Part shown: positions 1 through 6,573 of the stretch, piece after piece
Numbering within the stretch: position 1 is the first letter of the stretch
Layout: the number at the start of each line of letters is the position of its first letter
Assembly (NCBI GenBank): GCA_958451915.1
Contig: CAUDRX010000064.1
Location: 1-11,985 of the forward strand
Origin: an uncultured Peptococcaceae bacterium
GTDB lineage: Bacteria > Bacillota > Peptococcia > Peptococcales > Peptococcaceae
Length of the DNA: 11,985 nucleotides
Direction: 5' to 3'
Translations under genes and position numbers: made by a program
Notes under the pieces: generated by a model
Told to the model about the DNA's origin: nothing
The model's input: the letters and a program-made list of their open reading frames with translations, nothing else
Databases searched by the model: none

Positions 1-1380
1 GGTGTCTGTGAGGAATTGTGTGCGGAAGCCCACGAGGCCACGGGACGGGATGACATATTCCAGGCGGACTTCACCGTTACGGTTCTGCATGTTACGCATT
101 TCGCCCTTACGCTGGCTCATCTTTTCCATGACAGTACCCATATATTCTTCTGGCACATCGAGGGTGACGTATTCATAAGGTTCCATCTTTACGCCGTCTT
201 CTTCATGGATGATGACTTGCGGCATTGAGACCTGGAACTCGAGTCCTTCGCGGCGCATCTTCTCGATGAGGATCGAAAGGTGAAGCTCCCCACGACCAGC
301 AACGCGGAACATATCAGCACTGTCGGTCTCTGCGACGTGGAGCGCAATGTCACTCTCGGCTTCCTTCTGCAGACGCGCCCAGAGCTTACGGCTGGTGATC
401 GGATCACCGTCTTTGCCGGCAAATGGCGAGTTGTTGATGAGGAACATCATTTCCAGCGTTGGCTCTTCGATCTTGATGAACGGCATTGGATCAAGCTGGT
501 TCTGTGCGCAGATGGTCTCACCAACATTGATCTCGCCAAGACCGGAAACGGCTACGATCTCACCGACAGACGCTTCGTCGATCGGCGTATGTTTAAGGCC
601 CTTGAAACCAAAGAGCTTGGTCACGCGCACATTGCGCACCTTACCTTCACGGTTCATGATGGAGACCATATCGTTGGTATGGATCGTGCCGCGGTTGATC
701 GTCGCAATGGCGATCTTACCGACAAACTCATTATAATCCATGAGCGTGATCTGCGCCTGTAGCGCACCGTTTGGATCACCCTTTGGCGAAGGGATGTATT
801 CAATGATGGCATCAAGAAGCGGTTTGAGGTTCTCGCCTGGCACATCCGGATCATCGCTGGCAATGCCCTTGACACCGCTGGCGTAGAGCACAGGGAAATC
901 CAGCTGGTCTTCAGATGCATCCAGGTCGATAAACAGATCGATGACTTCGTCAACGACTTCACCTGGACGCACAAAAGGTTTATCCATCTTGTTGATGACA
1001 ACGATCGGCGTCAGATTGGCAGCCAAAGCTTTCTTGAGCACGAAACGCGTCTGTGGCATGCAGCCTTCATACGCATCGACTACGAGCAGCACCCCGTCGA
1101 CCATCTTCATGATGCGTTCGACTTCGCCGCCAAAATCAGCGTGCCCTGGGGTATCAACAATATTGATGCGGCAGCCGTCATAATCAATAGAAGTGTTCTT
1201 CGCAAGGATGGTGATCCCTTTTTCCCGCTCCAGATCGTTAGAGTCCATGACACGTTCAACGACCTGTTCATTGGCACGGAACGTGCCGCTCTGACGCAGC
1301 ATCTGGTCAACGAGGGTCGTTTTGCCATGGTCAACGTGCGCAATGATAGCGATATTGCGAATTTTCGATTGGTTGAGCAT
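1..1380 (-). CDS. typA: Translational GTPase TypA/BipA (3' end cut by window edge)
   Basis: This is a ribosome-associated GTPase of the elongation-factor superfamily, acting in the cytoplasm in ribosome assembly and stress adaptation. The visible 460 residues read through to base 1 without a stop; the family is usually about 600-615 residues, so roughly 150 C-terminal residues lie outside. The G-domain motifs are complete: P-loop AHVDHGKT (14-21), switch I RGIT (54-57), DTPGH (76-80) and NKMD (130-133). The EF-G-like domains follow, with typical TypA stretches such as GRGELHLSILIEKMRREG and EFQVSMPQVI, ending near SRGLVGFRTQFLTD. The start is the ATG at 1380, because an AAAGGAGG ribosome site lies just upstream and the protein begins MLNQSKIRNIAIIAHVDHG as in homologues. 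The gene lies 77 bases downstream of the serine dehydratase-like gene on the same strand and has a candidate promoter in the gap. The assignment is very secure. Confidence 0.97.
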   Translation of the reverse strand, partial: MLNQSKIRNIAIIAHVDHGKTTLVDQMLRQSGTFRANEQVVERVMDSNDLEREKGITILAKNTSIDYDGCRINIVDTPGHADFGGEVERIMKMVDGVLLVVDAYEGCMPQTRFVLKKALAANLTPIVVINKMDKPFVRPGEVVDEVIDLFIDLDASEDQLDFPVLYASGVKGIASDDPDVPGENLKPLLDAIIEYIPSPKGDPNGALQAQITLMDYNEFVGKIAIATINRGTIHTNDMVSIMNREGKVRNVRVTKLFGFKGLKHTPIDEASVGEIVAVSGLGEINVGETICAQNQLDPMPFIKIEEPTLEMMFLINNSPFAGKDGDPITSRKLWARLQKEAESDIALHVAETDSADMFRVAGRGELHLSILIEKMRREGLEFQVSMPQVIIHEEDGVKMEPYEYVTLDVPEEYMGTVMEKMSQRKGEMRNMQNRNGEVRLEYVIPSRGLVGFRTQFLTDT

Positions 1381-1413
1381 CGTTTCCTCCTTTAATAAAT
1401 GCGATAATCTCTT

Positions 1414-1441
1414 ATCTTAATATGCAGTTTACCATTTTCAA
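1414..1441 (-). promoter_or_regulatory. Candidate sigma-A promoter for typA
   Basis: On the minus strand, TTGAAA (1436-1441) is followed after 16 bases by TAAGAT (1414-1419), about 34 bases ahead of the typA start codon. Both boxes deviate from consensus, but the surrounding gap is AT-rich compared with the genes on either side. It would let typA be transcribed independently of the upstream operon. This is a motif match only. Confidence 0.45.
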
Positions 1442-1457
1442 AAAAGCCGCGGGGTGA

Positions 1458-2285
1458 TCAAAATGCCGGGCCGGTCTTATTCTCGCAAAATGCTGCGATC
1501 CGTTTTCCTGTCGGCGTGCAGCAAAGGCCGCCAAACGTGCCCTTGAGGCATGCCGGCAGCTGACTGCCGACGCGGTTCATCGTCTCGATCGTTTCATCCA
1601 GCGGGATCTTCACCTCATAACCACAAAGGACCATGTTGGCAGTGGAGAGCGCATTCGCCGCAGCCATAGCGTTTCGTGCATTGCACGGCTCATAGCCCAC
1701 AGAAACCGCGTCGCAGATCTGACCGAGCACATTCTGCAGCGAGATGGTCGCTGCCATATACGCCTGTGCAGCCGTACCGCCCAACAATTCCACGACACCA
1801 GCGGCCGCCATGGCTCCTGCAGACCCGCATTCAGCCTGACAACCGGCGACTTCACCGCCAAACGTGGCCTGATGCTCCACAACCACACCGCCCGAACCGG
1901 CTGCAAACATCGCCATGGCGATCGCATCCTCATCCAGTCCCATCCTGTCACCCAGATAGACCACCGATGCCGGGATGATCCCTACAGAACCAATGGTCGG
2001 CGAAGCCACGACCGTACCTGGCCGTTCCACCTCAATGGTCTCTGAGACAGCGATGGCGACACAGACGATCTCACTCAGTACGCCGAGATCCACGATCTTT
2101 TGCGTTTTCTTCGTCACCTGTTCATACATATCATGGGCATTGAGCCGGTAAAGTCCGCCGACCTTTTCATCTGAATCATTATCAAGGCCGCGCTGTATGG
2201 AAGCACGCATGACATGGATGATGTTTTTCATGATAGCCAAAACATCTGCGCGGGAATAACCGCTGCGTGCCATCTCATAAAACAC
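1458..2285 (-). CDS. sdaAA: Iron-sulfur L-serine dehydratase alpha-subunit family protein, N-terminally short
   Basis: The family deaminates L-serine to pyruvate and ammonia using a [4Fe-4S] cluster. Family marks are ASPTIGSVGIIPAS (94-107), GGEVAGCQAECGSAGAMAAA (143-162), the YEPCNARNAMAAANAL stretch and a C-terminal GGLCCTPTGKR. The three cysteines expected to hold the cluster appear as C149, C191 and C201 (numbered from the GTG at 2285); the last spacing is 10 rather than the more usual 11. The frame is closed upstream by a TGA at 2301-2303, inside the hairpin after rpmF, so about 20-25 N-terminal residues usual for the family are missing. The only starts are GTG 2285 or ATG 2273, neither with a visible ribosome site or promoter. 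No beta-subunit gene (sdaAB) is adjacent. It may be a degraded gene, a divergent short paralogue, or translated only by read-through. The family call is good; function is uncertain. Confidence 0.75.
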   Translation of the reverse strand: MFYEMARSGYSRADVLAIMKNIIHVMRASIQRGLDNDSDEKVGGLYRLNAHDMYEQVTKKTQKIVDLGVLSEIVCVAIAVSETIEVERPGTVVASPTIGSVGIIPASVVYLGDRMGLDEDAIAMAMFAAGSGGVVVEHQATFGGEVAGCQAECGSAGAMAAAGVVELLGGTAAQAYMAATISLQNVLGQICDAVSVGYEPCNARNAMAAANALSTANMVLCGYEVKIPLDETIETMNRVGSQLPACLKGTFGGLCCTPTGKRIAAFCENKTGPAF

Positions 2286-2287
2286 AA

Positions 2288-2316
2288 CGACCGGCCAAGA
2301 TCATCTTGACCGGTCG
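2288..2316 (-). terminator. Hairpin terminator after rpmF
   Basis: Near-perfect inverted repeat: CGACCGGCCAAG (2288-2299) pairs with CTTGACCGGTCG (2305-2316) around a 5-base loop, with one position that is G-U on the minus-strand RNA. It starts 10 bases after the rpmF stop. The following minus-strand sequence TTGTGTTTT gives only a weak U-tract, so termination may be partial. The stop codon that closes the serine dehydratase frame lies inside it. Confidence 0.6.
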
Positions 2317-2325
2317 CGTTTATCA

Positions 2326-2529
2326 TTAGTTTTCAGCTGCTACTGGGGCTTCCTTCTTTTCGCCTACTTTGCGGCCATCATAGTATCCGCAAGAAGGGCA
2401 CACGTGGTGTGGAAGCTTTGGTTCGTGGCAGTTAGGGCAGGTCATAGACTGAACGGAGTCGAGCTTGGACCATGCGCTGCGCTTTCTGTGTGTTCTAGAG
2501 TTGCCTCTTTTGCTTTTCTGTAATCCCAT
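2326..2529 (-). CDS. rpmF: 50S ribosomal protein L32
   Basis: This 67-residue basic protein of the large ribosomal subunit has the L32 signature: a basic N-terminal stretch (KSKRGNSRTHRKRSAWSKL) and a zinc ribbon with C31, C34, C44 and C47 in CPNC and CPSCGYY. The N-terminus MGLQKSKRG differs from the usual MAVPKRK form, but the rest is standard. The start at 2529 is fixed by the ribosome site GGGGGAGG on the minus strand a few bases upstream. It follows the DUF177 gene by 17 bases, the usual pairing in Bacillota, and is transcribed from the strong promoter ahead of that gene. A hairpin follows its stop. Four intact cysteines indicate the zinc-binding paralogue type. Confidence 0.97.
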   Translation of the reverse strand: MGLQKSKRGNSRTHRKRSAWSKLDSVQSMTCPNCHEPKLPHHVCPSCGYYDGRKVGEKKEAPVAAEN

Positions 2530-2546
2530 CTATTACACCTCCCCCA

Positions 2547-3080
2547 TCATTCATCCTGAAGCTGTGCGAGGATCGCCCAGCGTGGATCTATTTCTGTATT
2601 TTCACAATCACAAGGGCCGTCGTTAAGATCGGCGCCGCAATGCGGGCACAAACCCTTGCAGTCTGGTCGACATAAATGCCGAAGTGGTAACTGTGTCAGT
2701 ATAGCATCAAGCACCAGATAATTCAAGTCCAAATGCGCATCATTATAGATCCAATTTTCAGTTTCCAGCTGTTCACGGTCTGCACCGTGAGCAACGAGCA
2801 CGTCCACATCATGGGCGCTCATAAGCGTCTCTGAAAGTTCAAAATCCAGCGCGTATGACAGCGGCTTGAGACAGCGGTCACACACCGTCCCGATCACCGC
2901 AGTGACATGCGCCGCGAGCGCCACGGAACGGTCCTTGCCTGTGAGCATGCCGTCCAGATGAATCTTGCCCGCCAGGGAGAGCCCTTCAGTGAGGCCCTCG
3001 AGGTTCTCGCTCTCAAGAGACAGTGCCTGCGTGCGCCCAGGGTTCTGGCGCAGGCTGGATAGATCTATAATCATCGCCAT
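2547..3080 (-). CDS. YceD/DUF177 family protein (23S rRNA accumulation protein family)
   Basis: This 177-residue cytoplasmic protein belongs to the YceD/DUF177 family, nearly always encoded just before rpmF and linked in E. coli and plants to 23S rRNA accumulation. It shows the family layout: an N-terminal region beginning with a MIIDLSSLR-type strand, a central CDRC (C67, C70), and a C-terminal cysteine cluster CRPDCKGLCPHCG (C137, C141, C145, C148) with C157 and C159, ending in the typical DPRWAILAQLQ helix. The cysteine pattern suggests metal binding, which I infer. Start at 3080 is chosen because AAGGAG lies 7 bases upstream; a second in-frame ATG at 3074 is less well placed. It is the first gene of the minus-strand operon, downstream of a consensus promoter. 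Confidence 0.92.
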   Translation of the reverse strand: MAMIIDLSSLRQNPGRTQALSLESENLEGLTEGLSLAGKIHLDGMLTGKDRSVALAAHVTAVIGTVCDRCLKPLSYALDFELSETLMSAHDVDVLVAHGADREQLETENWIYNDAHLDLNYLVLDAILTQLPLRHLCRPDCKGLCPHCGADLNDGPCDCENTEIDPRWAILAQLQDE

Positions 3081-3118
3081 GGTCTTTCTCCTTGTGCATA
3101 TACACTCTAACCTACATA

Positions 3119-3147
3119 ATTATAAGCGCACAGATTTTCATTGTCAA
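3119..3147 (-). promoter_or_regulatory. Consensus sigma-A promoter for DUF177-rpmF
   Basis: On the minus strand TTGACA (3142-3147), a 17-base spacer and TATAAT (3119-3124) match the sigma-70/sigma-A consensus at all twelve positions. AT-rich sequence upstream (roughly 3160-3190) could act as an UP element. Such strength fits a ribosomal-protein operon. Confidence 0.9.
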
Positions 3148-3221
3148 GAAAGGTGCGTGTTTTTCGCAATAAAATTTTATCACACTTCACACCATTATGC
3201 TTCTATTTTGTCAGAAATTAT

Positions 3222-3251
3222 TTGGACGCGCACGAGTAAATATTGTACAAT
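3222..3251 (+). promoter_or_regulatory. Candidate promoter for the first SLH-peptidase gene
   Basis: TTGGAC (3222-3227) and TACAAT (3246-3251) are separated by 18 bases and lie about 46 bases ahead of the ATG. The minus 10 box is the same TACAAT found ahead of the two downstream paralogues, but the minus 35 box differs. It is divergent from the DUF177 promoter, with about 75 bases between the two minus 35 boxes. Confidence 0.6.
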
Positions 3252-3297
3252 AAGGAGCGGACATTCAACACGCATTGACGATAGAAAGGAGGCGCGC

Positions 3298-4785
3298 ATG
3301 AAAGCGCACTGGAGCCCGATCATCTCATTCCTGTTGATCTTCGGTATGATCACACTGCCCTGTGGTATCTCGATGATCGACGAGGCCCGTGCTCAGGATG
3401 ATGCAGCTGCACTAGCTGCCGGGACAGCAGCGCTGCCGGCATTGGTGGATGAACACATCTGCTACATGGCAGGCTACGCCGACGGTACCATGCATCCTGA
3501 CAGCCAGGTCACCCGCGCAGAAGCGGCAGCCTTTCTCTACCGCCTGCTCGCAGATCGCGACAGCGGCACAGCAGCCTGCCGCTTCACAGACGTGCAGAAT
3601 GACGACTGGTTCGAAGAGCCAGTGCGCGCCATCCGCCGTCTCGGCTTCGTTGCCGACACAGAAACGTTCCGACCGAACGATCCGATCACTCGTGCAGAAT
3701 TTGTTGCGATCATCGAAAAGCTTGTACCCGACCGTGATGTTGAGATCGATTTTTCCGACGTGCCTGCCGATCACTGGGCAGCTGAAGCCATTGCCAAAGC
3801 GTTCAGTCTGGGATGGGTGAGTGGCTATCCTGACGGCAGCTTTGGGCCCGATAACACACTGACCCGTGCCGAAGCCTGTGCCATCTTCAACCGTGTCGCT
3901 GGTCGTGATGGCAACGACAGCGAAGCGCGCACCCTGCTCACCCTCGGCCTCTATGACGACGTCCCTGCCGACCACTGGGCAGGCAGCGACATCGTCGAAG
4001 CCTCGATCGAACATACGACAGGCGACTCCTTTCTCGTTGAAACACTCGAAGACATCGACTTTGATGCCTGTACCTTCACCCCTGGCGTCCACCTGATCGA
4101 CGGGCGGGTCTTTGCTGTCAGCCGTGATGGTAAATTGCTGCACGACCAGGCCGTCGGCGCCTACTGGGCAACAAGCGGCGGCGAGCTTGTACAGGTACAG
4201 GATCATTTTCAGGCCGATGTCCCTTACATCAGCCAGCTCGACGAGATCGAGGCGATCTCCGGCTGTGAACCGATCAGCGCTCTCATGGGCCTCAAAAGCA
4301 AAGGCTTTCTCACTGCGACATCAGCGGCCGACTTCCTCGAAGGGCTCCCTTATGCAGAGAGCGATCCTGCAGACGGCTTTGTAGGCTCTCCCTACGTGAG
4401 TGACGGCCGCTATCACTCCATCGACCCAGTGCCGCTGGCTGCATACTGCAACGCTGTTACAGGCACTGCGGCCTGTGCCGATATCAGCGGTGCCTCTGTC
4501 GACGTGCTGCGTCGCGAACTTCTCGCCGGCAATTTCATCGTTGCCTGGCAAACGTTTTACTGGGCACCTGTACGCTACGAAGCGTTTTTCATCAACGGTG
4601 AACCGCAGCAGATGGTGGCCAACAACCATGTCCGTCTCATCTGTGGCTACGACCCTGTGAAAGGCTACTACGTCAGCGATCCTTACAACGAATACAGTCC
4701 TGGCGAAACTTACCAATACTGGATCGATGACAGCGCCTTCGAAGCGCTGTGGAACGAACGTCAGACCGGTATGGTCATTCGCTGA
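3298..4785 (+). CDS. Secreted SLH-domain protein with C39_2-type cysteine peptidase domain (paralogue 1)
   Basis: 495 residues. A signal peptide spans about 1-32 (basic start, hydrophobic core 8-27, EARA cleavage region). After a 20-residue Ala-rich linker come three SLH domains, roughly 53-90, 94-150 and 151-202, each with a TRAE motif; these domains bind secondary cell-wall polymer or modified peptidoglycan. A degenerate SLH-like piece (YDDVPADHW, 219-227) and a spacer with FTPGVH lead to a papain-like C39_2 domain (about 305-495) with oxyanion Gln Q313, C323 in GCEPISALMGL, H444 in NNHVRLICGYD and D461 in SDPYN. The FVGSPY and GASVDVLRRELLAGN stretches are typical of that family. The open frame extends upstream to about 2965, but the ATG at 3298 is chosen for its AGGAGG five bases upstream and the signal peptide. 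Substrate is unknown: it could be a wall-attached peptidase or only a peptidase-fold binding module. Confidence 0.9.
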   Translation: MKAHWSPIISFLLIFGMITLPCGISMIDEARAQDDAAALAAGTAALPALVDEHICYMAGYADGTMHPDSQVTRAEAAAFLYRLLADRDSGTAACRFTDVQNDDWFEEPVRAIRRLGFVADTETFRPNDPITRAEFVAIIEKLVPDRDVEIDFSDVPADHWAAEAIAKAFSLGWVSGYPDGSFGPDNTLTRAEACAIFNRVAGRDGNDSEARTLLTLGLYDDVPADHWAGSDIVEASIEHTTGDSFLVETLEDIDFDACTFTPGVHLIDGRVFAVSRDGKLLHDQAVGAYWATSGGELVQVQDHFQADVPYISQLDEIEAISGCEPISALMGLKSKGFLTATSAADFLEGLPYAESDPADGFVGSPYVSDGRYHSIDPVPLAAYCNAVTGTAACADISGASVDVLRRELLAGNFIVAWQTFYWAPVRYEAFFINGEPQQMVANNHVRLICGYDPVKGYYVSDPYNEYSPGETYQYWIDDSAFEALWNERQTGMVIR

Positions 4786-4791
4786 TGCATG

Positions 4792-4824
4792 ACACGCAGT
4801 TTCTTTGGAAGCTGCGTGTTTTTT
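4792..4824 (+). terminator. Intrinsic terminator after paralogue 1
   Basis: ACACGCAGTTTC (4792-4803) pairs with GAAGCTGCGTGT (4808-4819), 12 pairs including one G-U, around a TTTG loop, followed by TTTTTA. It begins seven bases after the stop codon. Its stem resembles that of the terminator after paralogue 2. Confidence 0.9.
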
Positions 4825-4837
4825 ATGGCCACACACA

Positions 4838-4866
4838 TTGCCGGTGACAGAAGATTTCGTTACAAT
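4838..4866 (+). promoter_or_regulatory. Promoter for SLH-peptidase paralogue 2
   Basis: TTGCCG (4838-4843), a 17-base spacer and TACAAT (4861-4866) lie 34 bases before the start codon and just after the preceding terminator. The same boxes, spacing and flanking CACA or CTCA precede paralogue 3, which supports function by conservation between copies. Confidence 0.8.
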
Positions 4867-4900
4867 AATGATAAGATCACAAAAAAGGGAGAGATGACTT

Positions 4901-6460
4901 ATGAACACCATCCTGCGACGTTTCACCGCCGGACTGCTCACCGCCGCAATGGCCTTATCGCTTGGCATCCTGCCGGCACAGGCAGCTGATGTTGAGGACG
5001 CCAGCACCGTCACAACAGACAGCACCGAAGAACCAGCAGCGAACACCGATACTGTTACTGATGAAACCACCGATGAAGGCGGTGCATCCGTACCAGTCGA
5101 CGTCAGCCTCGTCACCGACCACGTGCGTTACCTTGGCGGCTATCCTGACGGCAGCGTGCAGCCCAATAAAGCTGTCACCCGCGCCGAAGCTGCCGCCATC
5201 CTCTACCGCCTGCTCGATGATCCTGAGAGCGGCACTGGCACATGCTCCTACACAGATGTGAGCGACGGCCAGTGGTACACAGACAATGTGCGTGCCCTTT
5301 GCCGACTGGGTCTCTTTGATGATGGCGATACCTTCCGGCCAAACGACGCCATCACCCGTGCCGAGCTCGTCGACCTGCTCGTGCGCCTGGCACCGGATGT
5401 GCGCGCTGCTGCTTCCTTCAGTGACGTGCCTGCAGACTACTGGGCCGCTGATGCCATCGCCAAGGCCACATCCCTGGGATGGATCGCCGGTTATGAAGAC
5501 GGCACCTTCCGCCCGGACAACAGCCTCACCCGCGCCGAAGCCTGCGCCTTCATCAACCGCGTCACCGACCGTGAAGGCGATGCCGCACAAGCAAAGAAAC
5601 TCATCGGCCTCGGCCTCTTCAGTGACATCAACGAAGACCACTGGGCCGCTGTCACCATCGCTGAAGCCGCCGTTGCCCACACGCCGACAGGAACCGACAG
5701 TGCCGAAACCTGGAGCGGCATCGATCTCACCAGTTTGACGTTCACGCCAGGCGTGCACAACATTGATGGCACGCTCTACAGTGTCGACCGTAACGGCCAG
5801 CTTGCGATCAACAAGACCGTCGGCGCCTACCAGGCCGATGCCAACGGCGTTCTTACGCAGACTGCTTCCTCCTATCAGGTCGGGTATGTACCATATATCA
5901 GCCAGATCGATGGCATCTACGCCTGGGTCGGTTGTGAACCGGTGAGCGCCCTTATGGGCCTCAAAGCCTTCGGCTATGCGTCTGATGTCAGTACCACCAG
6001 CTTCCTTGCCGGTCTGCCATACTCTTCGTCCAATCCAGAATGGGGCTTTGTCGGTTCACCATACGTTGTCGATAGCAGTCTCCGCACCACCATCTATCCG
6101 GCCGCCCTCGCCAATTACTGCAATTCCTACACCAATGGGGCCGAGGTCTGTGCCGACTTCCGTGGCGCCTCTGTTGAAGAACTGCGCCAGGAGCTCCTCG
6201 CCGGCAACATGGTCGTTGCCTATGAAACCCTCTGGTGGGAACAGCCTCGCTACCGCAATTACTGGATCGATGGTCAGCTTCAGAGCCTGGTCTACAACAA
6301 CCACGCCATCCTCGTCTACGGCTACGACCCGGCACGCGGCTACCTCGTGAGCGATCCGTACAACTACTACAACCGCGGGCAGGTTTACCAGTATTGGGAA
6401 GATGCTGCCACCTTCGACAACATCTGGAACCAGCGCAAGGTCGGTATGGTCATGCGCTGA
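4901..6460 (+). CDS. Secreted SLH-domain protein with C39_2-type cysteine peptidase domain (paralogue 2)
   Basis: 519 residues with the same architecture as its two neighbours. Signal peptide about 1-28 (RR, then a hydrophobic stretch, cleavage after AQA). A Thr/Glu/Asp-rich linker of about 45 residues precedes three SLH domains (about 73-112, 114-171, 172-225), each with TRAE, then a degenerate fourth SLH-like segment (INEDHWAAVTIAEAA), the FTPGVHNIDGTLYSVDRNG spacer, and the peptidase domain (about 327-519). Predicted catalytic residues are Q335, C345, H468 and D485. Paired cysteines C115/C134 in SLH2 and C407/C417 in the peptidase domain could form disulfides. The ATG at 4901 follows an AAGGGAGAG ribosome site. 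Own promoter and terminator make it an independent transcript. It differs most in the peptidase His region (NNHAILVYGYD) and in the WWEQPRYRNYW loop, so ligand or substrate may differ from paralogues 1 and 3. Activity is inferred, not shown. Confidence 0.9.
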   Translation: MNTILRRFTAGLLTAAMALSLGILPAQAADVEDASTVTTDSTEEPAANTDTVTDETTDEGGASVPVDVSLVTDHVRYLGGYPDGSVQPNKAVTRAEAAAILYRLLDDPESGTGTCSYTDVSDGQWYTDNVRALCRLGLFDDGDTFRPNDAITRAELVDLLVRLAPDVRAAASFSDVPADYWAADAIAKATSLGWIAGYEDGTFRPDNSLTRAEACAFINRVTDREGDAAQAKKLIGLGLFSDINEDHWAAVTIAEAAVAHTPTGTDSAETWSGIDLTSLTFTPGVHNIDGTLYSVDRNGQLAINKTVGAYQADANGVLTQTASSYQVGYVPYISQIDGIYAWVGCEPVSALMGLKAFGYASDVSTTSFLAGLPYSSSNPEWGFVGSPYVVDSSLRTTIYPAALANYCNSYTNGAEVCADFRGASVEELRQELLAGNMVVAYETLWWEQPRYRNYWIDGQLQSLVYNNHAILVYGYDPARGYLVSDPYNYYNRGQVYQYWEDAATFDNIWNQRKVGMVMR

Positions 6461-6467
6461 GCACATG

Positions 6468-6500
6468 CACGCAGTCTATTCAGCGGCTGCGTGTTTTTTT
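6468..6500 (+). terminator. Intrinsic terminator after paralogue 2
   Basis: CACGCAG (6468-6474) pairs with CTGCGTG (6487-6493) around a 12-base loop, followed by seven T. The stem core is the same as in the terminator after paralogue 1, marking the intergenic segment as a duplicated unit. Confidence 0.88.
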
Positions 6501-6511
6501 GATTTCTCACA

Positions 6512-6540
6512 TTGCCGACCGTCAAAGGATCCGCTACAAT
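6512..6540 (+). promoter_or_regulatory. Promoter for SLH-peptidase paralogue 3
   Basis: TTGCCG (6512-6517), a 17-base spacer and TACAAT (6535-6540) sit 33 bases ahead of the start codon. The arrangement is the same as the promoter of paralogue 2, including the conserved GAT--CG just before the minus 10 box. Confidence 0.8.
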
Positions 6541-6573
6541 GAAAGCAATACCATCCCAAAGGAGTGAACACCC

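Noticed and set aside
280..762. A 160-codon plus-strand open frame within typA
   Set aside because: The minus strand encodes an unmistakable TypA across the whole stretch, and the frame has no family resemblance.
2965..3297. A 111-residue upstream extension of paralogue 1
   Set aside because: It runs through the DUF177 gene, both promoters and AT-rich spacer; the ribosome site and signal peptide place the start at 3298.
3298..3400. Lipoprotein signal in paralogue 1 (Cys22 in TLPCG)
   Set aside because: The residues before the cysteine (TLP) do not fit a lipobox, and a normal cleavage region (EARA) follows.
3412..5758. Antisense open frames of 264-267 codons across paralogues 1 and 2
   Set aside because: They are shadows of the SLH genes, arising in the same relative frame in each paralogue, with no recognisable domain.
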